In this document: piece by piece, positions 35,495 through 45,067 of the stretch | How positions within the stretch are numbered: the first letter of the stretch is position 1 | How the letters are laid out: every line of letters starts with the position of its first letter | Assembly (NCBI GenBank): GCA_027486935.1 | Contig: JAIXOF010000107.1 | Location: 1 to 64,000, forward strand | DNA length: 64,000 bases | Reading direction: 5' to 3' | From: Cyanobium sp. C1_MAG_00004 | GTDB taxonomy: Bacteria; Cyanobacteriota; Cyanobacteriia; PCC-6307; Cyanobiaceae | The notes under the pieces: model-generated | The model's input: only the letters and a program-made list of their open reading frames with translations | What the model was told of the DNA's origin: nothing | Databases searched by the model: none | Translations under genes and position numbers: made by a program

Positions 35495-37945
35495 TCAGCG
35501 CAGTGCGCTTCCTGGGGCATGCGGTGCTGGTGTGGAGCCTGAGCGAGCCTCGGCCAGCCGCTGCTCTGCCGCTGCGACCTGCAACCGCCCACGGATGAGG
35601 GCGTCGGGGTTGAAGCTGATCGCATCGATCCCCTCGGCCAGCAGCAGGTCCACGAAGCCGGGATCATCACTGGGGGCCTGACCACAGAGGCCGATCGTCC
35701 GGTGGCAGCGGTGCGCCGTGCGGATCGCCTGACGGATCAGCTCCAGCACCGCCGGATGGCGTTCGTCGAACAGCCCGGCCACCCGGGCCGAGTCGCGATC
35801 CACCCCCAGGGTCAGCTGGGTCAGATCGTTCGAGCCGATCGAAAAACCATCGAAGCGCTGGCAATAGGCCTCCAGCTGCAGCACGTTGGCCGGCAGTTCA
35901 CACATCATCGTCACCTGCAGGCCGTGTTGACCGCGCACCAGTCCGGCAGCGGCCATCGCCGCCAGCACCCGGTCGGCCTCGGCCGGATTGCGGCAGAACG
36001 GCACCATCGGCACGGCATTGACCAGGCCCAGCTCTTGCCGCACCCGCAGCAGGGCGGCGCACTCGAGCGCAAAGGCCGCTGCAAAGGCCGGATCGGCGTA
36101 GCGGGCAGCGCCGCGCCAACCCAACATCGGGTTCTCTTCAACCGGCTCAAAATCCCGCCCCCCCAGCAGGCGGGCGTATTCATTGCTCTTGAAGTCGGAA
36201 AAGCGCAACTGCACCGGCCGCGGATAGAACGCCGCCGCCATGCGGGCCATGCCCTCGCTGAGCCTGGCCACGTAATAGGCGGGCCCATCGCTGTAGCCGC
36301 TGATGCGCTCAGCGATCGCGCTGCGTTCAGCCGGGCTCGACACCCGCTGGGGCTGCAGCAGGGCCAGGGGGTGAATGCCGATCTGACTGGTGATGAGGAA
36401 CTCGAGCCGGGCCAGGCCCACGCCGTCGCAGGGCAACTGAGCGCGCACGAAGGCTTCCTCGGGGTTGCCCAGATTCAGCAGCAGGCGCGTGCTGGTGGTC
36501 GGCAACTGCTCCAGCTCCTGCTCGTCAACGCTAAACGGCAGCAGCCCGGGGTAGACATGGCCTTCATCGCCCTCGCAGCAGCTGGCGGTGATCGGTTGAC
36601 CATCGACGATGCGGCGGCTGCCGTCCCCTGTGCCGACGATCGCCGTGATGCCCAGTTCACGGGCGATGATCGCGGCATGACAGGTGCGGCCGCCCTGGTC
36701 GGTGATCACGCCGCTCGCCCGTCTGAGGATCGGCTCCCAGTCGGGATCGGTGCGGTGGCTCACCAACAGGTCGCCATCGCCAAAGCTGTGGATCTGGCTC
36801 GGGTCGGCCAGCACGCGGGCATGGCCGCTGCTGACGGCGCTGCCGACGGCCCTGCCGCTCACCAGCGGCGTGGCGCTGTGGGGGGCCAGGCGCCACTGGC
36901 GCAGCAGGTGGGGACGGCGGCGGGACTGCACCGTCTCGGGTCTGGCCTGCAGGATGAACAGCTCGCCGCTGATGCCGTCACGGGCCCACTCGATGTCCAT
37001 CGGCGTCGCCCGGCCGCACCGCTGGCTGGTGTGCTGTTCGATCAACACCGCCCAGCGGGCGAGCTGCAGCGCCTCGTCGTCGCTGATGGCCAGGCGTTGC
37101 TGCAGGGCAACAGGAACCGGCTCGGCCCTGAGCCCACCGCAGGGATCAGCCACCAGCCGCTGCGCCTTGCTGCCCAGACGCCTGCTAAGGATCGCCCGAA
37201 AGCCCTGGGCCAGGGTGGGCTTGAACAGCAACAGCTCATCGGGATTGACCGAGCCCTGCACCAGGGATTCACCAAAGCCGTAGACGGCGTTGAGCAGCAC
37301 CAGATCGGTGCAGCCGCTTTCGGTGTCGAGGGTGAACATCACCCCGGCGGCTCCCTGTCCGGCCCGCACCAGCCGCTGCACCCCCACCGACAGGGCCACG
37401 GCCAGATGGTCGTAGCCCCGCTGTTGCCGGTAGACGATCGCCCGATCGGTGAACAGCGAGGCCACGCAGCGTCGGCAGGCCGCCAGTAGCGCATCGGCAC
37501 CCTCGACATTGAGCAGGCTCTCCTGCTGGCCGGCAAAGCTGGCGTCGGGCAGGTCCTCGGCCGTGGCGCTCGAACGCACCGCCACCGGACCGGCACCCAG
37601 GGCGCGATAGGCCGAGAGGATCCCCTGCTCCAGTGCTGGGGGCAACGGCGCCTGCAGCAACAGCTGGCGCGCCGCAACTCCGGCGGCCTGCAACGCCACC
37701 AGGTCCTCGCTCACCAGGTCCTGCAACAAAGCGGCCAGGTGCTGGCGCAGGCTGCCACCGCCGGTCGGGGCAGGTTGATCGAGGATCAGCCGGTAGGCCG
37801 CCGCCGTGGTGGCAAAGCCATCGGGAACGCGCACCCCCGCAGCCGACAGCTGGCTGAGCATCTCGCCGAGGGAAGCGTTCTTGCCGCCCACCCGGGCCAC
37901 ATCGGCCAGTCCGACGGCCTGCAGGGGTACCACCAGGGGATCCAT
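35495..37945 (-). CDS. ppsA: Phosphoenolpyruvate synthase
   Basis: Converts pyruvate and ATP to phosphoenolpyruvate, AMP and phosphate. The 816-residue protein has the usual order. The ATP-grasp domain opens with VARVGGKNASLGEMLSQL and has AVRSSATAEDLPDASFAGQQ. The central phosphohistidine domain has the catalytic His in GGRTCHAAIIARELGITAIV. The C-terminal PEP/pyruvate barrel has MLGWRGAARY, FSIGSNDLTQLTLGVDRDSA and the catalytic Cys in LCGQAPSDD. The start at 37945 (MDPLVVPLQA) matches family members; ten further in-frame residues upstream do not. It is divergent from tic22. Confidence 0.95.
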   Translation of the reverse strand: MDPLVVPLQAVGLADVARVGGKNASLGEMLSQLSAAGVRVPDGFATTAAAYRLILDQPAPTGGGSLRQHLAALLQDLVSEDLVALQAAGVAARQLLLQAPLPPALEQGILSAYRALGAGPVAVRSSATAEDLPDASFAGQQESLLNVEGADALLAACRRCVASLFTDRAIVYRQQRGYDHLAVALSVGVQRLVRAGQGAAGVMFTLDTESGCTDLVLLNAVYGFGESLVQGSVNPDELLLFKPTLAQGFRAILSRRLGSKAQRLVADPCGGLRAEPVPVALQQRLAISDDEALQLARWAVLIEQHTSQRCGRATPMDIEWARDGISGELFILQARPETVQSRRRPHLLRQWRLAPHSATPLVSGRAVGSAVSSGHARVLADPSQIHSFGDGDLLVSHRTDPDWEPILRRASGVITDQGGRTCHAAIIARELGITAIVGTGDGSRRIVDGQPITASCCEGDEGHVYPGLLPFSVDEQELEQLPTTSTRLLLNLGNPEEAFVRAQLPCDGVGLARLEFLITSQIGIHPLALLQPQRVSSPAERSAIAERISGYSDGPAYYVARLSEGMARMAAAFYPRPVQLRFSDFKSNEYARLLGGRDFEPVEENPMLGWRGAARYADPAFAAAFALECAALLRVRQELGLVNAVPMVPFCRNPAEADRVLAAMAAAGLVRGQHGLQVTMMCELPANVLQLEAYCQRFDGFSIGSNDLTQLTLGVDRDSARVAGLFDERHPAVLELIRQAIRTAHRCHRTIGLCGQAPSDDPGFVDLLLAEGIDAISFNPDALIRGRLQVAAAEQRLAEARSGSTPAPHAPGSALR

Positions 37946-38058
37946 GGCATGCCGTTGCGTCCGTGCACCGCTCACTGTGACCAGTTCCAGCAGCGCTGCC
38001 GGGGGGCTGGTGCACAGCTGGGGGGCTGCTTAGGCTGCCTGGACTGCACATCGTTCCG

Positions 38059-38814
38059 TTGAGCCTTCGTCGCCCTGCCGGTCTCCGGCGTTCCCTGCGC
38101 TGGTGCCTGTCGCTGGCTGCCGCCCCATTGCTGGCCGGAGCGCCGCTGCTGGCTACCGCACCGGTGCTGGCCATTCCTGAAGCCGAGGCGATCAAGAAGC
38201 TGGCGGTGATCCCGGTCTTCGTGCTGACCAACGCCCAGGGAGTGCCCCTGCCGATCCCGCGCGACAAGACCCTGATCCTGCCGCTCTATCTGGAGCGGAA
38301 GCAGGCCGACACCGAACTGGCCAACTTCAACAAGGCCAATCCCCAGATCAAGGCCCAGGTGCTGCCGATTCCCCTCAACATCGCCAACGAAAAGGTTGAG
38401 GAACTCAACAAGCAGCTCAAGGATGGGCGCACCCTGGTGGCGCCCGTCGTCTCGCGCGATCAGGATCGGCAGCAGGCGGTCGCGATCCTCAAGAAGCAGG
38501 GTCTGAGCGACAAACAGATCCAGGACGGCCTGACCACGCCGGTGTTCTTCACCAAACCGTTCCTGACCATCAACACCCCCCAAGGGCAGCGTGGGGTGTT
38601 CTTCTTCCGCTACGACGACCTGCAGAAGGCCCTGGCCGGCACACCCGACGCCACCAAGCTCGAGCCCCAGGCCGCCGATCTGACTGCGGCGCTGCGCGAG
38701 ATCGTCAAGGCCAAGGACGATGTGTTCGTGTTCTTCCCAACGCCCGACTACTTCGCCCTGGTTCAGCAACAGCAGAAGGCGGCCCCCGCAGCTGCCCCCA
38801 CCGCCAAGCCCTAG
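38059..38814 (+). CDS. tic22: Tic22 family protein (exported)
   Basis: Homologue of plastid Tic22, a chaperone-like intermembrane-space protein. Cyanobacterial Tic22 is periplasmic or thylakoid-lumenal and is thought to assist outer-membrane protein biogenesis with Omp85. The 251-residue protein has a twin-arginine-rich N-terminus and a signal peptide ending near ATAPVLA (about residue 38). Family motifs are IPVFVLTNAQGVPLPIP, PVVSRDQDRQQAVAIL and GVFFFRYDDLQKAL. The start is a TTG at 38059, because no ATG lies upstream in frame at a sensible distance. The stop overlaps the convergent small membrane protein gene by 4 nt. Confidence 0.87.
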   Translation: MSLRRPAGLRRSLRWCLSLAAAPLLAGAPLLATAPVLAIPEAEAIKKLAVIPVFVLTNAQGVPLPIPRDKTLILPLYLERKQADTELANFNKANPQIKAQVLPIPLNIANEKVEELNKQLKDGRTLVAPVVSRDQDRQQAVAILKKQGLSDKQIQDGLTTPVFFTKPFLTINTPQGQRGVFFFRYDDLQKALAGTPDATKLEPQAADLTAALREIVKAKDDVFVFFPTPDYFALVQQQQKAAPAAAPTAKP

Positions 38815-39026
38815 TCGGGATCGGGGTCAGGGTCGGCGCCTGCGCCCGAATCGGGCAACAGCTGGGCCAGCAGCCCGGCCCCCATCAGCAGGCCGCCCAG
38901 GCCGAGGGCCAGGGGCCGGTTGGCCGCCGCCGGGCCATCGGCCCACACCCCTGCCGCCAGGAAGGCTGCACCCAGCAACAGCGAAGGCACCAGCACGATG
39001 CCGCGGGCGGTTCGGTTCAGACTCAT
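38811..39026 (-). CDS. Small two-helix membrane protein (hypothetical)
   Basis: A 71-residue protein with two hydrophobic helices (GIVLVPSLLLGAAFLAAGVW and ALGLGGLLMGAGLLAQLL) and an acidic DPDPDPD tail. Its ATG overlaps the stop of the upstream gene by 4 nt (ATGA), the second such coupling in the ilvB string, which supports real translation. I do not recognise the family and propose no function. Confidence 0.6.
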   Translation of the reverse strand: MSLNRTARGIVLVPSLLLGAAFLAAGVWADGPAAANRPLALGLGGLLMGAGLLAQLLPDSGAGADPDPDPD

Positions 39027-39385
39027 GCCGAGCACTCGGGTGTCAGCTGGCCAAAACCGGCAGCCACCAGATCGTTGGCCAGATCCGTGCCCTGATCGAG
39101 GCGCTGCACCCGGGCCATCAGCACCCCCCCGTCGACCCCCATGGGCCGCAGATTGACCCGGGTATGGCGGGGCAGCTGACGGCGCAGCCAGGTGGTGGCA
39201 GCAGCCCCGTCGTCGCCCGCCGCAAGGCCAAAGCAGGCCAGTTGCACGCCGTAACTGCGGTTCTGATCGCCCACCTGCAGCAGGCTGGCACTGCGCACCT
39301 GCAGCACCTCGGCCGCTGCCACCTGAACCGCCCCCACCAGCAGGGACAGCACCAACGCCAGCACCGTGGTCAGCAACGACCTCAC
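39023..39385 (-). CDS. Exported thermonuclease-like small protein (conserved hypothetical)
   Basis: A 120-residue protein with a signal peptide ([20 protein letters not shown], cleaved near residue 25). The following domain ([48 protein letters not shown]) resembles the OB-fold of staphylococcal-nuclease-like proteins that cyanobacteria export, though catalytic residues are not clearly all present. The GTG start at 39385 overlaps the ilvB stop by 4 nt (GTGA), a common coupling layout. A longer reading to 39451 would lie wholly inside ilvB and is not preferred. The function is unknown. Confidence 0.65.
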   Translation of the reverse strand: MRSLLTTVLALVLSLLVGAVQVAAAEVLQVRSASLLQVGDQNRSYGVQLACFGLAAGDDGAAATTWLRRQLPRHTRVNLRPMGVDGGVLMARVQRLDQGTDLANDLVAAGFGQLTPECSA

Positions 39386-41250
39386 AGCTTGGCGCCGCAG
39401 CTGGGGCAGTACAAGTGAGCGCTGAGGGTGGTTGAGCCGCAGCTGCCGCACTGGCGGGTGGTGTCGATCGCCAGCTCGGGATGGCTGGGCAGACCCACCA
39501 TCTGGGCGTTGCTGGCACCGGGGGGCACCATCGGGTAGCAGTTCTCGTTGCGGCGGACCCGCACATCGATGAACACCGGGCCGTCATGGGCCAGGGCGGC
39601 GGCGAGCTGGGCGCGCAGGTCGCCGCGGTCGGTGATGCGCACGCCGTGCACCCCAAACGCCTCGGCCAGGGCCACGAAGTCGGGCATGCCACCGGTCATT
39701 TCAGAGGCCGAGTAGCGCTCCTCGTAGAAGCTCTCCTGCCACTGGCGCACCATGCCCTGCCAACCGTTGTTGAGCACGACCACCTTGACCGGCAGGTTGT
39801 ATTGACTGAGGGTGCCGAGCTCCTGGATGTTCATCAGGATCGAGGCGTCACCGGCGACACAGATCACCTGCTCGTCCGGATGGGCCATCTGCACCCCCAG
39901 GGCGGCGGGCATGCCAAAACCCATGGTGCCCAGGCCGGCGCTGCTGATCCAACGGCGTGGTCCATTGCGCAGGAACTGGGCGGCCCACATCTGATGCTGG
40001 CCCACATCGGTGGTGTAAAAAGCGCTGGGCGCCAGGTCCCGCAAGGCCACCACGACCTCCTGGGGGGCGATCTCGCCCTCGGCGGCGGGCACCACCAGGG
40101 GGTACTGCTGCTTCCAGGTGCCGATGCGATCCAGCCAGGCCTCGGTGCGGCCCTGGGCGTCCTCTGCAGCAGAAGACTGAAGCATCAACGCCAGAGCGTC
40201 GCGCACGTCGGCCACGACGGCCACATCGGGCAGGCGGGTCTTACCCATCTCGGCGGCATCGATGTCGATGTGAATCACCTGGGCCCGCGGCGCAAAGCCG
40301 TCGAGGCGTCCGGTGACCCGGTCGTCAAAGCGGGCGCCGACGGCGATCAGCAGATCGCATTCGGTCACCGCAAAGTTGGCGTAGGCGGTGCCGTGCATGC
40401 CCAGCATGCCGACCGACAACGGATGGTTTTCGTCAAAGGCTCCTTTGCCCATCAGGGTTGTGGTGACCGGCAACCTGAAGCGCTCGGCCAGGTGCAGCAC
40501 CTGGTCGTGGGCATTGCTGCTGATCGCTCCGCCACCGACGTAGAGCAGGGGTCGGCGCGCCTGGCGGATCAGTTTCAGGGCCGCCTCGATCGCCTGGGGC
40601 TGGGGGGCCGGGGGCAGGTGAAAGCCGGCTGGAATCACCGAACCGGGCTCGACCGGGACGTAATCGAACAGCTCGGCCCCCACATCCTTGGGCACATCGA
40701 TCAAAACCGGACCGGGGCGACCGCTGGCGGCGATCAAAAAGGCCTCGGCCACGATGCGTCCGATATCGGCCGGGTCGCGCACCACCCACGAATGCTTCAC
40801 GATCGGCAGGGTGATGCCGAAGATGTCGGTTTCCTGGAAGGCATCAGTGCCGATCGCAGCCCGGGGCACCTGACCGGTGATGACCACCATCGGAACCGAA
40901 TCCATCTGGGCGGTGGCGATGCCGGTGACCAGGTTGGTGGCACCGGGGCCTGAGGTCCCGAAACAGACCCCGACCCTGCCGGTAGAGCGGGCATAGGCGT
41001 CGGCGGCATGGGCGCCCCCCTGTTCGTGGCGCACCAGGATGTGCCTCAGCCAGCCACGGGATTCGGCGATGTGCAGTTCGTCGTAGATCGGCAGGATCGC
41101 CCCACCGGGGTAACCGAAGATCACCTCGACCCCATGGCGATGGAGGGCATCCATCAACGCGTGGGCACCTTTGACCCGTTGGGGAGTCGCGGGGCTCCTT
41201 TGGGTCGTGGAACCTGCAGTGGTCGCAGGGGTGAGAGGCGTGAGCGTCAC
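39382..41250 (-). CDS. ilvB: Acetolactate synthase large subunit with C-terminal zinc ribbon
   Basis: Thiamine-diphosphate enzyme starting branched-chain amino acid synthesis by joining two pyruvates, or pyruvate and 2-oxobutyrate. The 622-residue protein contains [18 protein letters not shown], the catalytic Glu region [17 protein letters not shown], and the ThDP motif [20 protein letters not shown]. The last 25 residues form a probable zinc ribbon with Cys601, 604, 615 and 618 (CGSC...CPSC), absent from E. coli enzymes. The start is a GTG at 41250 overlapping the M23 peptidase stop by 4 nt. Two small genes follow with 4-nt overlaps. The regulatory small subunit is not in the window. Confidence 0.94.
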   Translation of the reverse strand: MTLTPLTPATTAGSTTQRSPATPQRVKGAHALMDALHRHGVEVIFGYPGGAILPIYDELHIAESRGWLRHILVRHEQGGAHAADAYARSTGRVGVCFGTSGPGATNLVTGIATAQMDSVPMVVITGQVPRAAIGTDAFQETDIFGITLPIVKHSWVVRDPADIGRIVAEAFLIAASGRPGPVLIDVPKDVGAELFDYVPVEPGSVIPAGFHLPPAPQPQAIEAALKLIRQARRPLLYVGGGAISSNAHDQVLHLAERFRLPVTTTLMGKGAFDENHPLSVGMLGMHGTAYANFAVTECDLLIAVGARFDDRVTGRLDGFAPRAQVIHIDIDAAEMGKTRLPDVAVVADVRDALALMLQSSAAEDAQGRTEAWLDRIGTWKQQYPLVVPAAEGEIAPQEVVVALRDLAPSAFYTTDVGQHQMWAAQFLRNGPRRWISSAGLGTMGFGMPAALGVQMAHPDEQVICVAGDASILMNIQELGTLSQYNLPVKVVVLNNGWQGMVRQWQESFYEERYSASEMTGGMPDFVALAEAFGVHGVRITDRGDLRAQLAAALAHDGPVFIDVRVRRNENCYPMVPPGASNAQMVGLPSHPELAIDTTRQCGSCGSTTLSAHLYCPSCGAKL

Positions 41251-41825
41251 GGCTGCAGCGGCGCAGTTCGAATGCCCCCAACCCTAGGGGGCGGCAGGCG
41301 TTGTGCCGAGCGGGCGGCGGCCATCGCTCGCAGCACCCGGGCGGGGTCGAGCCACTGTCCGCCGTAGCGGACCCCCCAATGAAGATGGGGGCCCGTGGTG
41401 CGTCCGGACAGGCCCACATGGCCGATCAACTGGCCGGTGCCCACCCGCTGGCCCAGGCGCAGGTTGACCGGCCCGCTGCGATAGGTACCGCCGCTCACGT
41501 CACCGGCCAGGTGGCAATAGATGTGCTCGTATTCACCTGAACGAATGACCAGACCGACGCCACAGGCGCCGTCGCTGACCAGGTCCTGAACCACCCCTCC
41601 CCACCAGCTCTGGATCGCGGATCCCAACGGCGCCGCGATATCGAGGCCTCGGTGGGGTTCAACGCTGCCATCGGTTCCCAGGCGGGCGCCGTAATGGCTG
41701 GTGTAGCTCACAAAGCTGGCAACCGGAAACACGCCGACCCGCCAGCGGGTGTTGGCCAGAACCGCAGACGGCAGGAGGGCCGACACAGCTGCAGCCAGCA
41801 GCGCCGCTGAATGCAGCGCTGTCAT
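41247..41825 (-). CDS. M23 family metallopeptidase (exported)
   Basis: Probable peptidoglycan DD-endopeptidase or LytM-like amidase activator. From the ATG at 41825 the 192-residue protein has a signal peptide ([20 protein letters not shown], then AVLA). The LytM domain has zinc ligands in [12 protein letters not shown] (HxxxD) and [11 protein letters not shown] (HxH). A longer N-terminus to 41882 would overlap hemH and would bury the signal peptide. It lies 37 nt after hemH and is coupled by 4 nt to ilvB. The surrounding metal site is intact, so activity rather than pure scaffolding is likely. Confidence 0.87.
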   Translation of the reverse strand: MTALHSAALLAAAVSALLPSAVLANTRWRVGVFPVASFVSYTSHYGARLGTDGSVEPHRGLDIAAPLGSAIQSWWGGVVQDLVSDGACGVGLVIRSGEYEHIYCHLAGDVSGGTYRSGPVNLRLGQRVGTGQLIGHVGLSGRTTGPHLHWGVRYGGQWLDPARVLRAMAAARSAQRLPPPRVGGIRTAPLQP

Positions 41826-41862
41826 CAGCAGCGCTAAGTGGCAAGCCGATGGCGAACGCGCG

Positions 41863-43038
41863 TCAGAGCAGACCGAGGGCATGGAGCGGTCCTCGACCGC
41901 TGATCAGCTCCAGCAGAAAAGCGGAAAAACCGAGCATCGCCAAGCGGCCGTTCCAGACCTCGGAGCTGTTGTTCCAGCCCCAGGCCCACTTGTCCTGGGG
42001 ATACAGCTTGACCTTGGTGGGCAGCGATGCTGCCTGGTCCAGGTTGACCTCGGGCCCGGCCAGGGATTGCTGCACCAGCGCCGCCAGGGCATCGATGAAG
42101 GCTGGATTGGTGTCCAGGGCCGGCACGCGCCTGAAATTGGTGATGCCGGCTTCATGGGCAATCTCGCGGTACTCGATGTCGATCTCCTCGAGGGTCTCGA
42201 TGTGCTCGCTGACAAAGCTGATCGGCACCACCACCAGATCCTTGACCCCCGATGCCCCGAGCTCGTTGAGGGCGTCGTCGGTGTAGGGCCGAAGCCATTC
42301 GACCGGACCGACACGGCTCTGGTAGGCCAGGGTGAAGGGGTTGGGGTGACCCATCAGGGTGGCGAGGCGCTCCATGATCAACCGACTGCAGGCCTCGATC
42401 TCGTTCTGGTAGGGATCGCCGGCTTCCTCCACATAGCTCTTGGGGACCCCGTGGGCGCTGAAGAACACGTGGGCCTGGGCAGGGTCCGGACAGGCCCTGA
42501 CCTGATCGGCGATCAACCGGGCCATCGAGTCGACGTAGCCGGGATCGTCGAAATAGCTGCGGATGCAGCGCAGGGGCAGCCCGGCGAAGGCCGGATCGGC
42601 CTGACGCAGGCGCTGCAGTTCGCGAAAGCTGGAGCCGCTGGTGCTGATTGAGAAATGGGGGTAGAGCGGCAGCACCACCACCTCGTCGATGCCGTCGGCC
42701 TTGATGTCGGCCACCGCCGATTCGGTGAACGGATGCCAGTAGCGCATCGCCACGTAGCTGGTGGCCTCGATGCCGCGGCTGCGCAGGGTGCTCTGCAGTT
42801 CGCGGGCCTGTTGCTCGGTGATGCGGCGCAGGGGCGACCCCCCGCCGATCGAGCGGTAAGCCTCCTGGGATTTGCCGGCACGGAGGCTGCTGATCAGCCA
42901 GGCCAGGGGCTTCTGCAGGGCCGGGTTGGGCAGCCGGATGATCTCCGGATCCGAAAACAGGTTGTACAGAAACGGGCCCACGTCCTGGATCCGTTCAGGC
43001 CCCCCGAGGTTCAACAACAGCACGCCCACCTTGGCCAT
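41863..43038 (-). CDS. hemH: Ferrochelatase with C-terminal chlorophyll-binding-like helix
   Basis: Inserts Fe2+ into protoporphyrin IX, the last step of protoheme synthesis. The 391-residue protein has [52 protein letters not shown] (catalytic His) and [17 protein letters not shown]. It ends with a helix of the light-harvesting (CAB/Hlip) type, [20 protein letters not shown], as in cyanobacterial and plastid ferrochelatases. There that tail takes part in dimerisation and in balancing heme with chlorophyll. The start at 43038 ([10 protein letters not shown]) fits; 15 further in-frame residues do not. It is divergent from the tyrosine recombinase gene. Confidence 0.95.
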   Translation of the reverse strand: MAKVGVLLLNLGGPERIQDVGPFLYNLFSDPEIIRLPNPALQKPLAWLISSLRAGKSQEAYRSIGGGSPLRRITEQQARELQSTLRSRGIEATSYVAMRYWHPFTESAVADIKADGIDEVVVLPLYPHFSISTSGSSFRELQRLRQADPAFAGLPLRCIRSYFDDPGYVDSMARLIADQVRACPDPAQAHVFFSAHGVPKSYVEEAGDPYQNEIEACSRLIMERLATLMGHPNPFTLAYQSRVGPVEWLRPYTDDALNELGASGVKDLVVVPISFVSEHIETLEEIDIEYREIAHEAGITNFRRVPALDTNPAFIDALAALVQQSLAGPEVNLDQAASLPTKVKLYPQDKWAWGWNNSSEVWNGRLAMLGFSAFLLELISGRGPLHALGLL

Positions 43039-43166
43039 GCCCGTGCTCGCGCCGTCAGAAACCGCAGAGCGTAACGCTGCCACCGACCATCTGACCGCCC
43101 GAACGGCTGGCCGACAGCTCGCGCCGCCGATACTTTCGGCCGTATCGCCACCGTTCCAGGCATCCG

Positions 43167-44375
43167 ATGTCTGCCGAAGCCCGCCTGGCGCTGACGCTGC
43201 AGCAGCAGAACCAGCTGGCGGCTGCCGCAGGGATCCGGCTGCGGCTCGAGCGGCGCGGCGATCGCCTCAATCTGCGGGGCCCCCTGCCCTGTCGCAAGGG
43301 CGGCGCCCAGCTGCGGATTCAGCGGCTGAGCCTGGGCTGTGCGGCCGACCCTGCCGGTCTGCAACAGGCCCAACAGCTGCTGCTGCAGGTGCACCAACAG
43401 CTAGAGCAGGGTCGCTTTGACTGGCAGCACTGGCGGGGAACCGCTGCCCCTCGGGACGGGGCGGGGCAACAGTGCGGCCAGCAGAGCTGCAGCCCTTTGC
43501 GCACCGAACTGGAGCGCTTCGAGCAGAGCTTTTTCAACGACCCGCGCCGGCGCCGCAACCCCGCCGGCAGCCGTACGACCTGGACCAGCGCCTACCTGCC
43601 GTACCTGCGGCGCCTGGGCCGCCTGGCCGAGTCCCAGGGCGCCGAGCTGAGCCCCCAGCTGCTGGTGCAGGTTCTGGAGAGCTATGAGCTCGCCAGCCGC
43701 AGCCGTCAGCAATGCACCACCGCCCTGGCCGCCCTGGCCGCCCATTGCGGTCTGGAGCTGCCCTCTGACTGGAGCGAACGGGGGGCCGGCTACGGACTGC
43801 ACCGCGCCCAGTACCGGCAGCTGCCCAGCGACCAGCAGATCCTGAAGCTGCAGGGGTTGATCCCCAACCCCCGCTGGCGCCTGATCTACGGCCTGATGGC
43901 CACCTACGGGCTGCGCAACCATGAGGCCTTCTTCTGCGACCTGTCGGCCCTGGCCCCAGGCGGCGACCGGGTGATCCGGGTGCTGCCCACCAGCAAGACG
44001 GGCGAGCACCAGGTCTGGCCGTTTCAACCCGCCTGGGTTGATCACTTTGATTTGCAGGCCCTGGCTGCAGGCGGCGACGCCCTGCCCCAGGTCAGCACCG
44101 ACCTGCGCCGCACCACCCTGCAACAGGTGGGCCGCCGCGTGGCCGAGCAGTTCCGGCGCTACAACCTGCCGATCACCCCCTATGACCTGCGCCATGCCTG
44201 GGCCGTGCGCACCATCCACATCGGCCTGCCCGACACGGTGGCGGCGCGGATGATGGGTCACTCGGTGGCGATCCACACCCGCACCTACCACCACTGGATC
44301 ACCCGCCGCGACCAGCAGCAGGCGGTCGACGCGGCCCTGGCCAGGCTGGAACCCCGTCCGGTCCTGGCCTCATGA
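43167..44375 (+). CDS. Tyrosine recombinase / site-specific integrase family protein
   Basis: A 402-residue phage-integrase-fold protein with an N-terminal basic region, a SAM-like core-binding domain ([20 protein letters not shown], from about 138) and a C-terminal catalytic domain. The catalytic set can be read as Arg250 ([11 protein letters not shown]), Lys277 (TSKTGEH), Arg342 (PYDLRHAW), His365 (MMGHSVAI) and Tyr374 (HTRTYHHWI). In the HxxR box the first His is Tyr339. No attachment repeats, cargo or phage genes surround it. It overlaps a methyltransferase gene by 4 nt among housekeeping genes, so it seems a resident chromosomal gene rather than part of a mobile element. Its role is unknown. 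Confidence 0.82.
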   Translation: MSAEARLALTLQQQNQLAAAAGIRLRLERRGDRLNLRGPLPCRKGGAQLRIQRLSLGCAADPAGLQQAQQLLLQVHQQLEQGRFDWQHWRGTAAPRDGAGQQCGQQSCSPLRTELERFEQSFFNDPRRRRNPAGSRTTWTSAYLPYLRRLGRLAESQGAELSPQLLVQVLESYELASRSRQQCTTALAALAAHCGLELPSDWSERGAGYGLHRAQYRQLPSDQQILKLQGLIPNPRWRLIYGLMATYGLRNHEAFFCDLSALAPGGDRVIRVLPTSKTGEHQVWPFQPAWVDHFDLQALAAGGDALPQVSTDLRRTTLQQVGRRVAEQFRRYNLPITPYDLRHAWAVRTIHIGLPDTVAARMMGHSVAIHTRTYHHWITRRDQQQAVDAALARLEPRPVLAS

Positions 44376-45040
44376 GCAGTCCACTGCGCACCCTGGCCTA
44401 CCGGCATCGCTGGTTCTACGAGGCGGTGACGGCCACCAGTTCCCTAAGCGTTGGCGGGCCGACGCGGCTGCGGGGTCTGGGGGCGGCCTGGCTGGCCGAC
44501 CAGCTGCCGGCCGGCGCTGCCGTGCTCGACCTGTGCTGCGGCGGCGGCGAGGCGGCCCTGGCCCTGGCCCAGCGGGGCTTTGCCGTCAGCGGTCTCGATG
44601 TGGCGCCAAGGGCCCTTGACCAGGCCAGGGAACGCTCGCGCCGGATGGGCCTGCCTGTCACCTGGGTCGAAGGTCTGGCCGAAGACCCGCCCCTGCCGGC
44701 AGGCAGCCAGTCAGGGGTGCAGATCTCGCTGGCGTTGCACGAGTTCAGCGCCGGCGAACGGGCCGCGGTGCTGCACGCCTGCCACCGGCTGCTGCAGCCG
44801 GGGGGCTGGCTGGTGATCGTCGATCTGCACCCCGCCACCGGGGTCATGGCCCTGCCCCAGCAGCTGTTCTGCAGTCTGTTTGAAACCGAGACTGCCCTGG
44901 ACTTTCTGGCGGGGGACCTCGCTGCTGAAGTCACAGCAGCCGGGTTCGACGTGCGCCGGCGCGAGCCGTTAGCCGGTGGTGCCCTGCAACGGCTGCTGGC
45001 CCAGAAACCGGCCGATGCCGGTCTGCAGCCGGCAGAGTGA
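44372..45040 (+). CDS. Class I SAM-dependent methyltransferase
   Basis: A 222-residue methyltransferase with the AdoMet motif VLDLCCGGGEAALALAQRG (from about residue 51), acidic ribose-binding Asp in VSGLDVAPRAL, and the post-I/II segments VQISLALHEFSAGER and LLQPGGWLVIVDLHPA. It is UbiE-like in general layout, but the substrate is not identifiable. The ATG overlaps the recombinase stop by 4 nt, so translation is coupled; a functional link between the two is not obvious. cobO follows after 27 nt. Confidence 0.85.
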   Translation: MSSPLRTLAYRHRWFYEAVTATSSLSVGGPTRLRGLGAAWLADQLPAGAAVLDLCCGGGEAALALAQRGFAVSGLDVAPRALDQARERSRRMGLPVTWVEGLAEDPPLPAGSQSGVQISLALHEFSAGERAAVLHACHRLLQPGGWLVIVDLHPATGVMALPQQLFCSLFETETALDFLAGDLAAEVTAAGFDVRRREPLAGGALQRLLAQKPADAGLQPAE

Positions 45041-45067
45041 GGCTGATCTGCCCCACCGTTGCGTCCG

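Noticed and set aside
43167-44375. Integrase as mark of a prophage or genomic island
   Set aside because: No tRNA, attachment repeats, phage genes or change in composition are seen around it; flanking genes are hemH, a methyltransferase and cobO.
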